Position numbers and translations under genes: made by a program. Positions 17,270-26,518 of a stretch of DNA of 64,000 nt are shown here, in pieces. The stretch lies in contig NZ_JACCFK010000001.1 of assembly GCF_013410405.1 (NCBI RefSeq), positions 558,001-622,000 on the forward strand, written 5' to 3'. How positions within the stretch are numbered: position 1 is the first letter of the stretch; every line of letters starts with the position of its first letter. A model generated the notes under the pieces. The model saw only the letters and a list, made by a program, of their open reading frames with translations, was not told the origin of the DNA and did not search any database. The stretch comes from Amycolatopsis endophytica (lineage in GTDB: Bacteria > Actinomycetota > Actinomycetes > Mycobacteriales > Pseudonocardiaceae).

Positions 17270-18206
17270 CGGGGCTCTCTACGTCGCCGAATCCGGTCGG
17301 GGCGGTGACGGTCCGTGCATGATGGGCCCCGAGGGCGCGGAGGTCTGCTTCGGCACCTCGGGGGCGGTGACCCGGATCGACCGCGGGCACTCCAAGCGGG
17401 TGCTGACCGGCCTGCCTTCGCTCGCCGGCCGGGACGGCTCGCAGGCCATCGGCCCGTCGGACGTGTCGTTCCTGGGCAAGGGGAACTCCTACGTCACCGT
17501 CGGTCTCGGCGCGGATCCCGCCGTGCGGGACAGCCTGCCACCGGCGGGCCGCGACGTGATGGGATGGCTGCTGCGCAACGGCAAGCCCGCGGCCGACGTC
17601 GCCGGTTACGAGGCGAAGGCGAACCCGGACGGCGGTGTGCCGGACAGCAACCCGAACGCGGTCCTGGCGCTACCCGGCGGTCGCATCGTGGCCGACGCCG
17701 GGGGCAACTCGCTGCTCTGGGTGCCGGACCGGGGCCGGATCCACACGATCGCGACCTTCCCGGCCAGGACGGCCACCGCACCGGACGGTTCGCGGATCCC
17801 GATGCAGTCGGTGCCGACGTCGGTCGCGATCGGCCCGGACGGCGCGCTCTATGTCGGTGAGCTGACCGGTTTCCCGTTCCCGAAGGGCGAGGCGCGCGTG
17901 TACCGGGTGGTGCCGGGCCAGGCGCCGCAGGTGTACGCGAAGGGGTTCACCAACGTGATCGACGTCGGCTTCACGCGCGGGAAGCTGTACGTGCTGGAGA
18001 TCGCGCACAACAGTCTGCTCAGCGGTGATCCGTCCGGTGCGCTGGTCCAGGTGGACCGCAAGGGCGCGCAGCGGATCGTGACCACGCAGCTGACACTGCC
18101 CGGCGGGCTGGCGCTCAGGGACGGCAAGGCGTACGTGTCCGACTGCGGTGCGTGCCCGAACCCGCCGGACCGCGGCAGCGGCAGCGTGGTCCGGATCGGC
18201 CTGTAG
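17130..18206 (+). CDS. ScyD/ScyE-like secreted beta-propeller protein
   Basis: 358 residues with a signal peptide (MKTSRILPTAATALAVTLVPLSAEAGG; cleavage expected after AEA). The mature part has repeated NHL/SMP-30-like blades: NNPRGLAFAPDGALYVAESG, VPTSVAIGPDGALYVGELTGFP, and the ending VRIGL. The ScyD/ScyE family is named after proteins of the cyanobacterial scytonemin cluster but is common in actinobacteria with unknown function. Being exported, it may act at the cell surface beside the glycan genes upstream (inference). A putative ribosome site AAGGGACGGGCC lies just before the ATG. Confidence 0.85.
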   Translation: MKTSRILPTAATALAVTLVPLSAEAGGTVSTVADGLNNPRGLAFAPDGALYVAESGRGGDGPCMMGPEGAEVCFGTSGAVTRIDRGHSKRVLTGLPSLAGRDGSQAIGPSDVSFLGKGNSYVTVGLGADPAVRDSLPPAGRDVMGWLLRNGKPAADVAGYEAKANPDGGVPDSNPNAVLALPGGRIVADAGGNSLLWVPDRGRIHTIATFPARTATAPDGSRIPMQSVPTSVAIGPDGALYVGELTGFPFPKGEARVYRVVPGQAPQVYAKGFTNVIDVGFTRGKLYVLEIAHNSLLSGDPSGALVQVDRKGAQRIVTTQLTLPGGLALRDGKAYVSDCGACPNPPDRGSGSVVRIGL

Positions 18207-18211
18207 CACAA

Positions 18212-18240
18212 AGCTCCCCCAACGCCACATGGGGGGAGCT
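18212..18240. terminator. hairpin terminator between convergent genes
   Basis: AGCTCCCCC (18212-18220) pairs perfectly with GGGGGAGCT (18232-18240) over an 11-base loop. It sits between the stop of the ScyD-like gene and the stop of the hemerythrin gene, so it can serve both strands. No U-tract follows, as is common in actinobacteria. Confidence 0.8.
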
Positions 18241-18258
18241 CGGCAGAGGCGGGCGGGC

Positions 18259-18810
18259 TCAGCGGTTCAGCACGTTCCGGATGGCGTCGCGGGCTCGGTC
18301 CATCAGGGCGGCCGGCGGGCCGAACAGCATGTTCTTCGCGGCGCTTTCCGTTCCCGGGTGCGGGCGGGTCGGGGCGACGGCCTCGGCCGCCCGCACCGTG
18401 TCGGCCATCGCTTCCAGGCGCTGCCGGTCGTGGGCCTCACGCAGGAGCGGGAATTCGGACCGCTCTTCGTGCTCGGCGTGGGCCAGCACGTCGTCGCGCA
18501 GCTGCATCAGCAGGGTGTCGAAGCCCTCGGCCTCGGGACCCAGTTCGTCCAGTGTCGACAGCAGTTCCTTGGCGCGGTGCTCCTCGCCGACCCGCGCGTC
18601 CACGATCGGCTCACCACCTTCGAGGCGCCGTACCTCGGGGTGGACCAGCTCCTCCTCCGCGGTCTCGTGCACCGACAGCACGCGCACGAGGTCGCGGAAG
18701 GCGTCCCGGCGCTCCTCCCCCGAAGCCTGTTCGACCTCGCCGAACAGGCGCCGGATCTCCTGGTGCTGCTCCTCCAGCAGCTCGATGACGTCCTTCTTGT
18801 CCGTCGACAC
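18259..18810 (-). CDS. hemerythrin HHE-domain protein
   Basis: 183 residues. The HHE cation-binding fold gives the iron ligands: EEQHQEIRRLF, SVHETAEEELVHPE, EEHRAKELL and LAHAEHEERSEFPLL. Such proteins hold a di-iron centre and take part in oxygen, nitric oxide or iron handling in the cytoplasm. The C-terminal 50 residues (PTRPHPGTESAAKNMLFGPP) are typical of the actinobacterial members. The ATG at 18810 lies just before the first helix. Divergent from the lipase gene. Confidence 0.9.
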   Translation of the reverse strand: MSTDKKDVIELLEEQHQEIRRLFGEVEQASGEERRDAFRDLVRVLSVHETAEEELVHPEVRRLEGGEPIVDARVGEEHRAKELLSTLDELGPEAEGFDTLLMQLRDDVLAHAEHEERSEFPLLREAHDRQRLEAMADTVRAAEAVAPTRPHPGTESAAKNMLFGPPAALMDRARDAIRNVLNR

Positions 18811-18933
18811 GATCGCTCCCTTCGTCCGCCGGGAGGGTTACCCGCCCCGGCGGGGGTTCACTCGTTCCGCGGCGAACCGGGACGTGACAAGATCCGTTCA
18901 CACCACACGACGACGTGTGCCGAAAGGACGGTC

Positions 18934-19821
18934 ATGACACGATCGCTGCTCGCCCTGCTGGTCCTCGTGGGCTCGGTTCTGGTGCCCGCCACGGCCTCCG
19001 CCGCGGACGGCCCGGTGCTGCTCGTCCCCGGGACGACGCTGACGGCCGAGGTATTCGACTGGAACTACGTGCCGGCGCTCACCGCCGAGGGCCGCCCGTT
19101 CTGCACGGTGACGCCGCCGGACAACGGCATGGCCGACATCCAGGTCGCCGCCGAGTACGTCGTGCACGCGATCCGCGCGGTCAGCGCGAAGGCCGGGCAC
19201 AAGGTCGACATCATCGGGCACAGCCAGGGCGGCATGGTCCCCCGCTGGGCGCTGAAATACTGGCCGGACACCCGCGCGGACGTCGACGACCTGGTCGGAC
19301 TGGCGCCGTCGAACCACGGGACGGTCGTGGCGCAGGCGGTGTGCCTGCCCGGGTGCGCGCCCGCGTTCTGGCAGCAGCGCACCGGCGCGGCCTTCCTGAC
19401 CGCGCTGAACTCCGGCGCCGAGACCTGGGCGGGCATCGACTACACGAACGTCTACACGATCCTGGACGAGGTGGTCGCCCCCAACCTGGACGACAACGGC
19501 AGCTCGTCGCTGCACACGGGGCAGGGCCGGATCAGCAACATCGGACTGCAGGAGGTGTGCCCGGCGCACGTCGCCGACCACCTGACGACCGGCACGAGCG
19601 ACGGGGTCGCCTACGCGCTGGCGCTGGACGCGATCACCCACGACGGCCCCGCCGACCCGGCGCGCCTGCCCGCGGACGTGTGCGCGCGGCTGCTGATGCC
19701 GGGCATCGACCCGCTCCACCTGGCCCTGGACGAAGCCGCGATGGCCACGACGATCGCCACACAGGTCGCGCTGTACCCGCACGTGGCAGCCGAACCGGAA
19801 CTGGCCGCCTACGCCCGTTAG
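18934..19821 (+). CDS. secreted lipase/esterase (lipase class 2, EstA/LipC-like)
   Basis: 295 residues. A signal peptide (MTRSLLALLVLVGSVLVPATASA) is followed by VLLVPGTTLTAEVFDWNYVPAL, the oxyanion-hole region, and the nucleophile elbow GHSQGGMVPRW. Late LMPGIDPLHLAL supplies the histidine and EVCPAHVADHLTT the acidic region. The pattern fits exported actinobacterial lipases that act on acyl esters outside the cell. Cysteine pairs (CLPGC, and others) suggest disulfides. GAAAGGACG lies 4 bases before the ATG. Its TAG overlaps the TAA of the gene on the other strand. Confidence 0.88.
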   Translation: MTRSLLALLVLVGSVLVPATASAADGPVLLVPGTTLTAEVFDWNYVPALTAEGRPFCTVTPPDNGMADIQVAAEYVVHAIRAVSAKAGHKVDIIGHSQGGMVPRWALKYWPDTRADVDDLVGLAPSNHGTVVAQAVCLPGCAPAFWQQRTGAAFLTALNSGAETWAGIDYTNVYTILDEVVAPNLDDNGSSSLHTGQGRISNIGLQEVCPAHVADHLTTGTSDGVAYALALDAITHDGPADPARLPADVCARLLMPGIDPLHLALDEAAMATTIATQVALYPHVAAEPELAAYAR

Positions 19822-20057
19822 GCACCGAGGGTGCCGATTTCCGTGGAGAGGATCGTGGCCTGCTCGTCGAGCACGCGGTCGTCGGGTGCGGCGCCGACGC
19901 GCCCGCGGAGTTCGTCGCGCTCGACGACCGTCATCGCGCCCTCGTGGCGAGGCAGCTCGCTCGCGGGCAGCACCGCCAGCCTGCCCTTTTCCATGACCAG
20001 CCGCGCTCCCGCCCCGGCCTGCAGCAACGCCCTCAGATCCGCCGCGGTCACCTTCAT
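19818..20057 (-). CDS. small hypothetical protein
   Basis: 79 residues, MKVTAADLRALLQAGAGARLVMEKGRLAVLP at the start. It is soluble, with no recognised motif; the first half looks like a small beta fold and the rest is acidic. The ATG at 20057 is chosen for its GGGAGG site. Its TAA shares bases with the lipase stop, a tail-to-tail overlap of 4 bases. Strong third-position GC supports real coding. Confidence 0.65.
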   Translation of the reverse strand: MKVTAADLRALLQAGAGARLVMEKGRLAVLPASELPRHEGAMTVVERDELRGRVGAAPDDRVLDEQATILSTEIGTLGA

Positions 20058-20160
20058 CCGGCCTCCCTTCGCCTGCCCCGGCATACCCGTTCCGCGCGGG
20101 GGCCAAGCGTGCCGGAGAAGCCGCCGGAATAGGCCACCGTCGCGGGCCGTTGCACCGCAC

Positions 20161-20529
20161 ATGGCAACGGTGACGCTGACCAAGGACAACTTCGAGGACG
20201 TCGTCAACTCCGACGGCATGGTGCTGGTCGACTTCTGGGCGGCCTGGTGCGGGCCGTGCCGCCAGTTCGCGCCGGTGTTCGAGGGGGCGGCGGGGCGGCA
20301 TGACGACATCGTGTTCGGCAAGGTCGACACCGAGGACCAGACGGAGCTGGCGCAGGCGTTCGGCATCCGGTCGATCCCCACGCTGATGGCCGTCCGGGAC
20401 GGTGTGGTGCTCTACGCTCAGCCCGGGGCGCTGCCGGAGCAGAACCTGGAGGAGCTCATCGGGAAGCTGCGCGAGGTCGACATGGAGCACGTCCGCGCGG
20501 AGATCGCGAAGCAGCAGCAGCCGGAATGA
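20161..20529 (+). CDS. thioredoxin
   Basis: 122 residues, slightly longer than ordinary thioredoxin. The redox site WCGPC is at residues 29-33, preceded by VLVDFWAA, and the cis-proline is in RSIPTLMAV. It reduces disulfides of target proteins in the cytoplasm. A short C-terminal tail (HVRAEIAKQQQPE) extends beyond the fold. No thioredoxin reductase is nearby. The ATG at 20161 starts the usual first strand (ATVTLTKDNF). Confidence 0.92.
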   Translation: MATVTLTKDNFEDVVNSDGMVLVDFWAAWCGPCRQFAPVFEGAAGRHDDIVFGKVDTEDQTELAQAFGIRSIPTLMAVRDGVVLYAQPGALPEQNLEELIGKLREVDMEHVRAEIAKQQQPE

Positions 20530-20568
20530 CGGATTGCCGGTGATCGGCGGCGGGCCGATGATGGTGTC

Positions 20569-21423
20569 ATGCCCTCCCGGTTCGACGCGATCGCCGACGA
20601 GCTGTACGCGCTGCCGCGGGACGAGTTCACGTCGGCGCGCACCGAGCGGGCGAAGCAGGTCAAGGCCCGCCGGCCGGATCTGGCGAAGCGGATAGCGCGG
20701 CTGCGCAAGCCGACGGTCTCGGCGTGGCTGGTGAACCAGGTCGGCCGCAGGCACGCGAGCGAGGTCGAGCAGCTCGCCGATCTGGGTGGGCAGCTGCGGT
20801 CCGCGCACCAGAAACTCGCGGGTGACGAGCTGCGCTCGTTGTCCCGTGAGCGCAACGAACTGATCCGCCGCCTGAGCGGTTTCGCGGGCACGATCGCCGC
20901 CGAGGCGGGCGTCACCTACAGCGACAGCGCGGAGCGGCAGGTCGAGGCCACCTTCGAGGCGGCGGTATCCGATCCGGACGCCGCCGCCGAAGTACGGGCG
21001 GGACGGCTTTCCGGCGCGCTGACACCGTCCTCTTCGGAGGATTGGCTGGCGTCCGCGCTGGCCGCGTCGCCGCGGAAAAGGGCCCCTGCGCCCAAGAAGG
21101 AGCCTGCGCCCAAGAAGGCGCGCGAGGATCCCGACGCCAAGCGGCGTCAGGCCGCGCTGGAGGAGGCCCGCGAGAAGGCCGATGCGGCCGCGAGTGCCCG
21201 CGACGAGGCACACAACACGGTCGAGGAGCTGACCACCCGGGCCGACGAAGCCGGCCAGACGGTCGCGGACCTCCGTGCCCGGCTCGACGAGGCCGTCCGG
21301 GACGAACGGGCCGCGCGCAAGGAACTCTTCGCCGCCCGCAAAGCCGTGACATCAGCCGAAAAGACCGCGAACGAGGCGCGACGGCGGCTTTCCGAGATGG
21401 AGTCGTTCGGGCGCAAGCGCTGA
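20569..21423 (+). CDS. coiled-coil protein of unknown function
   Basis: 284 residues. The first 130 residues form a helical domain with many charged residues (LPRDEFTSARTERAKQVKARRPDLA, then LRKPTVSAWLVNQVGR). Then comes a Lys/Pro-rich linker with a duplicated APKKEPAPKK, and a long alanine/glutamate-rich coiled coil (about 185-280). This matches a conserved actinobacterial hypothetical family but no function is known to me. No membrane or signal segment. The coiled coil suggests an oligomer or a structural/nucleoid role (inference). Confidence 0.8.
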   Translation: MPSRFDAIADELYALPRDEFTSARTERAKQVKARRPDLAKRIARLRKPTVSAWLVNQVGRRHASEVEQLADLGGQLRSAHQKLAGDELRSLSRERNELIRRLSGFAGTIAAEAGVTYSDSAERQVEATFEAAVSDPDAAAEVRAGRLSGALTPSSSEDWLASALAASPRKRAPAPKKEPAPKKAREDPDAKRRQAALEEAREKADAAASARDEAHNTVEELTTRADEAGQTVADLRARLDEAVRDERAARKELFAARKAVTSAEKTANEARRRLSEMESFGRKR

Positions 21424-21428
21424 CGGGC

Positions 21429-21968
21429 CTACGGCAGCAAAGCACGCAGGAACTCGTGCGTGCCGCGCTCCAGCTCCGCCAGTTTCGGCTTGCGAGCGGC
21501 GCCCGCACCGGCCACCGAGTCGAACAACAAGCCATCACACCAGGCGATCAGCATCCGGGTGTGACGCTCGGGTTCCGGGGAGCCGAGATCGGTCAGCAAC
21601 CGGGTACAACTGTCCCGGAACCGGCGGCCCGCGCTGTCGTAGATCGCCCGCAACTCCGGCCGCCGCGTCGCTTCGAGCGCGAACTCGTACCGCGCGATCA
21701 GGCGGCTGCGGCCCTTCGTCAGCGAGACGTGCAGGAACTTCGCGAGCGCCGGGGCGGTCCGATCGGTGCCGACGGTGATCTCCGCGTCGTCCAGTTCGAG
21801 GATGCGCCCGATCGTCAGCTCCAGCAGCGCCGCGCGCGTACGGGCGTAGTAGGACGTCGACCCGGCGGGCAGGCCCGCGGCCCGGTCGACGGCGCGGTGG
21901 GTGAGCCCGCGCATGCCCTCGGCGGCGACCACCTCGATGGCCGCGTCCGCGATCGCCGTCACTCGCAC
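21429..21968 (-). CDS. TetR-family regulator of the adjacent monooxygenase
   Basis: 179 residues with the TetR DNA-binding start (MRVTAIADAAIEVVAAEG) and recognition helix LPAGSTSYYARTRAALLEL. The C-terminal domain is short and helical. It is read away from the FAD monooxygenase gene with only 50 bases between the starts, and that gap holds two palindromic operator-like sites, so it probably represses both genes and is released by the substrate or a related small molecule. Confidence 0.88.
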   Translation of the reverse strand: MRVTAIADAAIEVVAAEGMRGLTHRAVDRAAGLPAGSTSYYARTRAALLELTIGRILELDDAEITVGTDRTAPALAKFLHVSLTKGRSRLIARYEFALEATRRPELRAIYDSAGRRFRDSCTRLLTDLGSPEPERHTRMLIAWCDGLLFDSVAGAGAARKPKLAELERGTHEFLRALLP

Positions 21969-21973
21969 CCCGC

Positions 21974-22009
21974 GACTCTACAGGAGTAGAGTCCTCGACA
22001 GGTGTAGAG
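21974..22009. promoter_or_regulatory. two tandem operator-like palindromes for the TetR regulator
   Basis: GACTCTAC-AGGA-GTAGAGTC (21974-21993) is a perfect palindrome with 8-base arms. It is followed directly by a second, imperfect copy CTCGAC-AGGT-GTAGAG (21994-22009). Centres are 18 bases apart, which would put two dimers on nearly the same side of the helix. They fill the gap between the divergent TetR and FAD monooxygenase genes. Confidence 0.75.
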
Positions 22010-22018
22010 GAGGTCGCG

Positions 22019-23149
22019 ATGCGGACAGCGGTGGTCGTCGGAGGCGGCATCGGCGGGTTGAGCGCGGCGATCGGGCTGCGGCGCGCGGGGTGGCGGGTCA
22101 CGGTTTTCGAACGTGCGCCGCGGGTCACCGGGATCGGAGCGGGCATCACGTTGTGGCCGAACGCCCTGCGCGCGCTGGAGGTGCTGGGCCTGGACCTCAC
22201 CCCGCTGACGGTGCCGCAGAGCACCGGCAGGCTGCGTGACCACCGCGGGCGGTGGCTGACCCGGGTGGACGGGGCGGAGTTCGAGCGGGTGCTCGGCAGG
22301 CCGATCCTCGGCATCGCCCGCGCCCAGCTGATCGACCTGCTGCGCGAAGAGGTTCCCGCGGCGGACCTGCACGCCGGCGTCACGGTCACCGGCGTCACCG
22401 CGGACGGCCGGGTCCGGTGGGACGGCGGCGAACTGCACGCGGACCTCGTGGTCGCCGCGGACGGCATCCACAGCGGGGTACGAGCGGACCTCTGGCCGGA
22501 CCACCCCGGCGCCGTCTACACCGGACAGACGGCTTTCCGCGCCCTGCTGGACAATTCGGGACGAAGTGGCCTGTCGGGCATCCTCGGCCCCGGCACCGAG
22601 GTCGGCATGGTGCCGCTGACCGGCGACCGCCTGTACTGGTACCTCGCGTGCCACGCGCCGGAGGGCAGGCGCCACGCCGATCCCCTGGGGTATCTGCGCG
22701 GACGTTTCCACGACTTGCCGGACCCGCTGCCCGCCCTGCTCGACGCGACGCCGCCGGACCGCCTCCTGCACCACGACCTGTTCGCGCTGCGCACTCCACT
22801 GCCGACGTATCTGCGCGGGCGCGTGGCCCTCCTCGGCGATGCCGCCCACGCCATGACGCCCTACCTGGGACAGGGCGGCTGCCAGGCCATCGAGGACGCG
22901 GTGGTGCTCGCCGCGGCCATCGCCGGGCACGAGCGCGTCGAGGACGCGCTGGCGCACTACGACCGGGAACGCCGTCCCCGCAGTCAGGCGATCGCGCGCC
23001 GATCGGACCAGGCCGGGCGGTTCGGCACCCGCCTGACCAATCCGCTCGCGGTCGCCGCGCGCAACGCCGTGTTCCGGTTGGCGCCCGCATCGCTGTCGGT
23101 GCGGGCGGCCACCGCTGCCGCCCACTGGACTCCTCCCCCGATCGGTTGA
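22019..23149 (+). CDS. FAD-dependent monooxygenase (aromatic hydroxylase type)
   Basis: 376 residues. The FAD-binding Rossmann start is VVVGGGIGGLSAAIGLRRAG, the mid-motif is DLVVAADGIHSGVR (DG motif), and the late FAD motif is LLGDAAHAMTPYLGQGGCQAIEDA. These identify a class A flavoprotein monooxygenase that uses NAD(P)H and O2 to hydroxylate aromatic or polyene substrates. Controlled, by position and operators, by the divergent TetR gene. The substrate is unknown. AGGAGGTCGCG lies upstream of the ATG. Confidence 0.9.
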   Translation: MRTAVVVGGGIGGLSAAIGLRRAGWRVTVFERAPRVTGIGAGITLWPNALRALEVLGLDLTPLTVPQSTGRLRDHRGRWLTRVDGAEFERVLGRPILGIARAQLIDLLREEVPAADLHAGVTVTGVTADGRVRWDGGELHADLVVAADGIHSGVRADLWPDHPGAVYTGQTAFRALLDNSGRSGLSGILGPGTEVGMVPLTGDRLYWYLACHAPEGRRHADPLGYLRGRFHDLPDPLPALLDATPPDRLLHHDLFALRTPLPTYLRGRVALLGDAAHAMTPYLGQGGCQAIEDAVVLAAAIAGHERVEDALAHYDRERRPRSQAIARRSDQAGRFGTRLTNPLAVAARNAVFRLAPASLSVRAATAAAHWTPPPIG

Positions 23150-23205
23150 ATCGTGTGCAAGACTGGCCCGAATCGCAGCTCGATCCGGACAGGTGGTGCT
23201 CGCCG

Positions 23206-24003
23206 ATGACGCCGCACGAGACTCCGAACCAGCGCACCACGGCCACGGCCGCGGGCGTGTACGACTGGTACCTCAACGGTCACCACCACTTGCCCTGCGA
23301 CGCCGAAGTGGCGATCGCGGCGCAGAAGCTGTTTCCCCTCGCCGGGCGCGTCGCCCGGTACAACCGGGACTTCCTGCAGCGGGCCGTCCGCTGGATGACC
23401 GAACAGGGCATCCGCCAGTTCCTCGACATCGGATCGGGCTATCCGGTGGCGGGCAACGTGCACGAGATCGCCCAGCGGTACGCGCGCGGGGCGCGGGTGC
23501 TCTACGTCGACCTCGACCCGGACACGGTGACGGTGAGCAACCAGCTCCTCGCGGGCTCGCCGGACGCGGCGTGCGTGCGCGGTGACGTGCGGGAGCCGGA
23601 GGACATCCTCGCGCGTGCCGAACTGCTGGACCTCACGAAACCCGTCGGGCTGCTGCTGGTGTCGGTGCTGCCGTTCCTGCCGGGCGACGTCAGCCCGCTG
23701 GTCCGCCGCTACCTCGCGCGGCTCGTGCCGGGCAGTTACCTGGCGCTCACCCACGTGACGACCGCCGACGACGAACGGATCCGCCGCCGCCAGGAAGACG
23801 TGGAACAGACCTACAACGCGAGGGTGCGGCAGAACGTCCACTTCCGCGCCAGGGACGAGGTCGCCGAACTGTTCGCCGACACCGAGCTCGTGCCGCCGGG
23901 CCTGGTGCTGGCGACGGACTGGCATCCGCCGCGCGGCTACCGCCCGGACCCGGACGACGAGGCGAACCAGCTCCTCGTGGGCGCCGTCGGCCGCCTCACC
24001 TGA
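23206..24003 (+). CDS. SAM-dependent methyltransferase, DUF574 type
   Basis: 265 residues. The N-terminal TATAAGVYDWYLNGHHHLPCD and FLDIGSGYPVAGNVHEIAQ pattern is the signature of the DUF574 SAM methyltransferase family, which is abundant in Actinobacteria. ARVLYVDLDPDTVTVSNQLL carries the acidic SAM-binding loop. The substrate is unknown. The start at 23206 has AGGTGG 9-10 bases upstream; a GTG 51 bases earlier, at 23155, is possible. Same direction as the FAD monooxygenase, 56 bases after it, so they may be co-transcribed. Confidence 0.85.
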   Translation: MTPHETPNQRTTATAAGVYDWYLNGHHHLPCDAEVAIAAQKLFPLAGRVARYNRDFLQRAVRWMTEQGIRQFLDIGSGYPVAGNVHEIAQRYARGARVLYVDLDPDTVTVSNQLLAGSPDAACVRGDVREPEDILARAELLDLTKPVGLLLVSVLPFLPGDVSPLVRRYLARLVPGSYLALTHVTTADDERIRRRQEDVEQTYNARVRQNVHFRARDEVAELFADTELVPPGLVLATDWHPPRGYRPDPDDEANQLLVGAVGRLT

Positions 24004-24036
24004 CCCCTCGAGGCCACACCGGGAGACCGCGGCGGG

Positions 24037-24834
<798 letters not shown>

Positions 24835-24887
24835 CGTATCAAGACGTCAGACGTCTGATGAAAACGGACCTCCGATAACCTGCCGGA

Positions 24888-25742
24888 ATGGATCGGGTCG
24901 AGACGCGGGAACTCGCGTACTTCGTCGCGGTGGCGGAGGCCCTGCACTTCGGGCGCGCGGCGGAGGGGCTGGGGCTGGCCCAGCCCGCGCTGTCGAAGGC
25001 CGTCCGGTCGCTGGAGCGGCGGCTGGACGTGACCTTGTTCGAGCGTACGAGCAGGCGGGTCGAGCTGACACCGGCCGGTGAGGTGTTGCTGGGCGAGGCG
25101 CGGAGGGCGCTGTCGGCCGTCGCCGCCGCGGCCCGGCGGACCCAGCGCGCCGGACGCGGTGTGCCCTACCTCGCCCTGGCCGCGAAGCCGGGCGGCGACG
25201 CGGGGATGCTGTCGCGGATCCTCGGGCGCTACGAGTCCGATCCGGAGGCGGTGCCCGTCGAACTGGTGTCCTGCCACGACGATCGCGTCTCGCTGCTGCA
25301 CGACGGGCGCGCCGATGTGGCCCTGCTGCACACGCCCTTCGACGATCCGGCGGGCCTGGAGACCGCGGAGCTGCGCAGCGAGCCGCGGTCGGCGCTGCTG
25401 CCGCCGGACCACCCCCTGGCGCGGCGGTCGATCCTGCAACTGAGCGACCTGCGCGGCGAGCCGGTCGGCCGCTGGGCCGGATACCCCGACGACGGCGGCG
25501 TGGAGGTGACCGACCTGGCGAAGCTGCTCCGCGTGACCGCGCGCGGCCGGGCCGTCGCGCTGCTGCCGCGTTCGGTGCTGGACACGCTCGACCACGACCT
25601 GGCCACGGTGCCGGTGGTGGACGCGGCACCCGCGCGACTGCTGCTCGCCTGGCCACAGGGCACGCGCTCCCCCGCGATCGCCGCGCTGGTCCGCGCCGCA
25701 CGCGAGGCGGCCGGCCGCGCCGACACGCCAGCACACGCCTGA
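24888..25742 (+). CDS. LysR-family transcriptional regulator
   Basis: 284 residues: a LysR winged helix (ETRELAYFVAVAEALHFGRAAE, LGLAQPALSKAVRSLERRL), then a ligand domain beginning at AAKPGGDAGML. It is clearly related to the LysR gene at 57556, which shares the ELAYFVAVAE and KPGGDAG blocks, so the two are paralogs. Target may be the divergent ABC ATPase or its own gene (inference). Confidence 0.9.
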   Translation: MDRVETRELAYFVAVAEALHFGRAAEGLGLAQPALSKAVRSLERRLDVTLFERTSRRVELTPAGEVLLGEARRALSAVAAAARRTQRAGRGVPYLALAAKPGGDAGMLSRILGRYESDPEAVPVELVSCHDDRVSLLHDGRADVALLHTPFDDPAGLETAELRSEPRSALLPPDHPLARRSILQLSDLRGEPVGRWAGYPDDGGVEVTDLAKLLRVTARGRAVALLPRSVLDTLDHDLATVPVVDAAPARLLLAWPQGTRSPAIAALVRAAREAAGRADTPAHA

Positions 25743-25768
25743 CCGACGGAGCCGAAGTGGTGGGGCGG

Positions 25769-26260
25769 CTACCGCTCGCTGAACAGCTCCGGCAGCGACT
25801 TCCGGCCGGTCGGAATGGCCGCGCGGCCCCGCGGCGCCTGACCGGGCCACCCCAGAGCGAGCGCGTGGTGCGCCAACCACGGGGGCCCGTACCCGCAGAG
25901 CGCGGCGGCCTCCGCCGCGTTTCCCTCCGGGTAGAGCGACACCGGGCAACTGCCCAGGCCCGCCGAGTGCGCCGCGAACACCAGTGTCTGGCAGACGCGG
26001 CCCAGGTCGAACTCCGTGTCACGGCCCGCGGACGAGTCGGAGAGCAGCACGAGCGCCACCGGGGCGGCCGCCAGCGGCAGCGCGTACTGGCCGAGGCGGG
26101 CGAGGGCACGCCTCGCATCCGCGCCGGTGACCGACACGAACCGCCACGGCTGGCGGTTGCGGGCCGAGCCGGTCCAGCGCGCGGCCTCGACCAGCGACTC
26201 CACGACCTCGCGCGGCACCGGCCGCCCGTCGAACACCCGCGTCGCCGGCACCCTGATCAT
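25769..26260 (-). CDS. nitroreductase-family FMN oxidoreductase
   Basis: 163 residues. RVFDGRPVPREVVESLVEAARWTGSARNRQPWRFVSV is the FMN-phosphate binding start of the nitroreductase fold; FDLGRVCQTLVFAAHSAGLGSCPVSLYP is the dimer/FMN region. It transfers electrons from NAD(P)H through FMN to nitro, quinone or similar substrates in the cytoplasm. It is short for the family (usual about 180-220) but both ends look intact. It is read tail-to-tail with the LysR gene at 24888. Confidence 0.85.
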   Translation of the reverse strand: MIRVPATRVFDGRPVPREVVESLVEAARWTGSARNRQPWRFVSVTGADARRALARLGQYALPLAAAPVALVLLSDSSAGRDTEFDLGRVCQTLVFAAHSAGLGSCPVSLYPEGNAAEAAALCGYGPPWLAHHALALGWPGQAPRGRAAIPTGRKSLPELFSER

Positions 26261-26424
26261 GGCTCACTTTCCCACGACGGGCGGAAAAGGGACCTAAGGC
26301 CCTGGACTCGGACGGATGGTTCGGGCACGTTGTGAACCAGACCCCGGGGTGCCCGGGCACTACGAGGTCGAGGCCCTACGGTCCCGTCGAAGCGGCTCCG
26401 AAGGCCGAACCGCCGAATGGATGT

Positions 26425-26463
26425 CCGGTCCTGGTTCACCTCCCCGTCGGCGAACCAGGCCGG
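26425..26463 (-). terminator. second hairpin downstream of the amino-acid dehydrogenase gene
   Basis: CCGG-T-CCTGGTTC (26425-26437) pairs with GAACCAGG-CCGG (26452-26463), a 12-bp stem with one bulged base and a 14-base loop. It lies just beyond the first hairpin and may act as a back-up terminator for transcription coming leftwards. Confidence 0.55.
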
Positions 26464-26471
26464 CACGCGTG

Positions 26472-26505
26472 GAAGGGCCCTCCGCGACACCGCGAAGGGC
26501 CCTTC
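26472..26505 (-). terminator. hairpin terminator of the amino-acid dehydrogenase gene
   Basis: GAAGGGCCCT (26472-26481) and AGGGCCCTTC (26496-26505) form a perfect 10-bp stem with a 14-base loop, 14 bases after the stop codon of the dehydrogenase gene. No U-tract is seen. Confidence 0.75.
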
Positions 26506-26518
26506 ACCATGGCACCGG

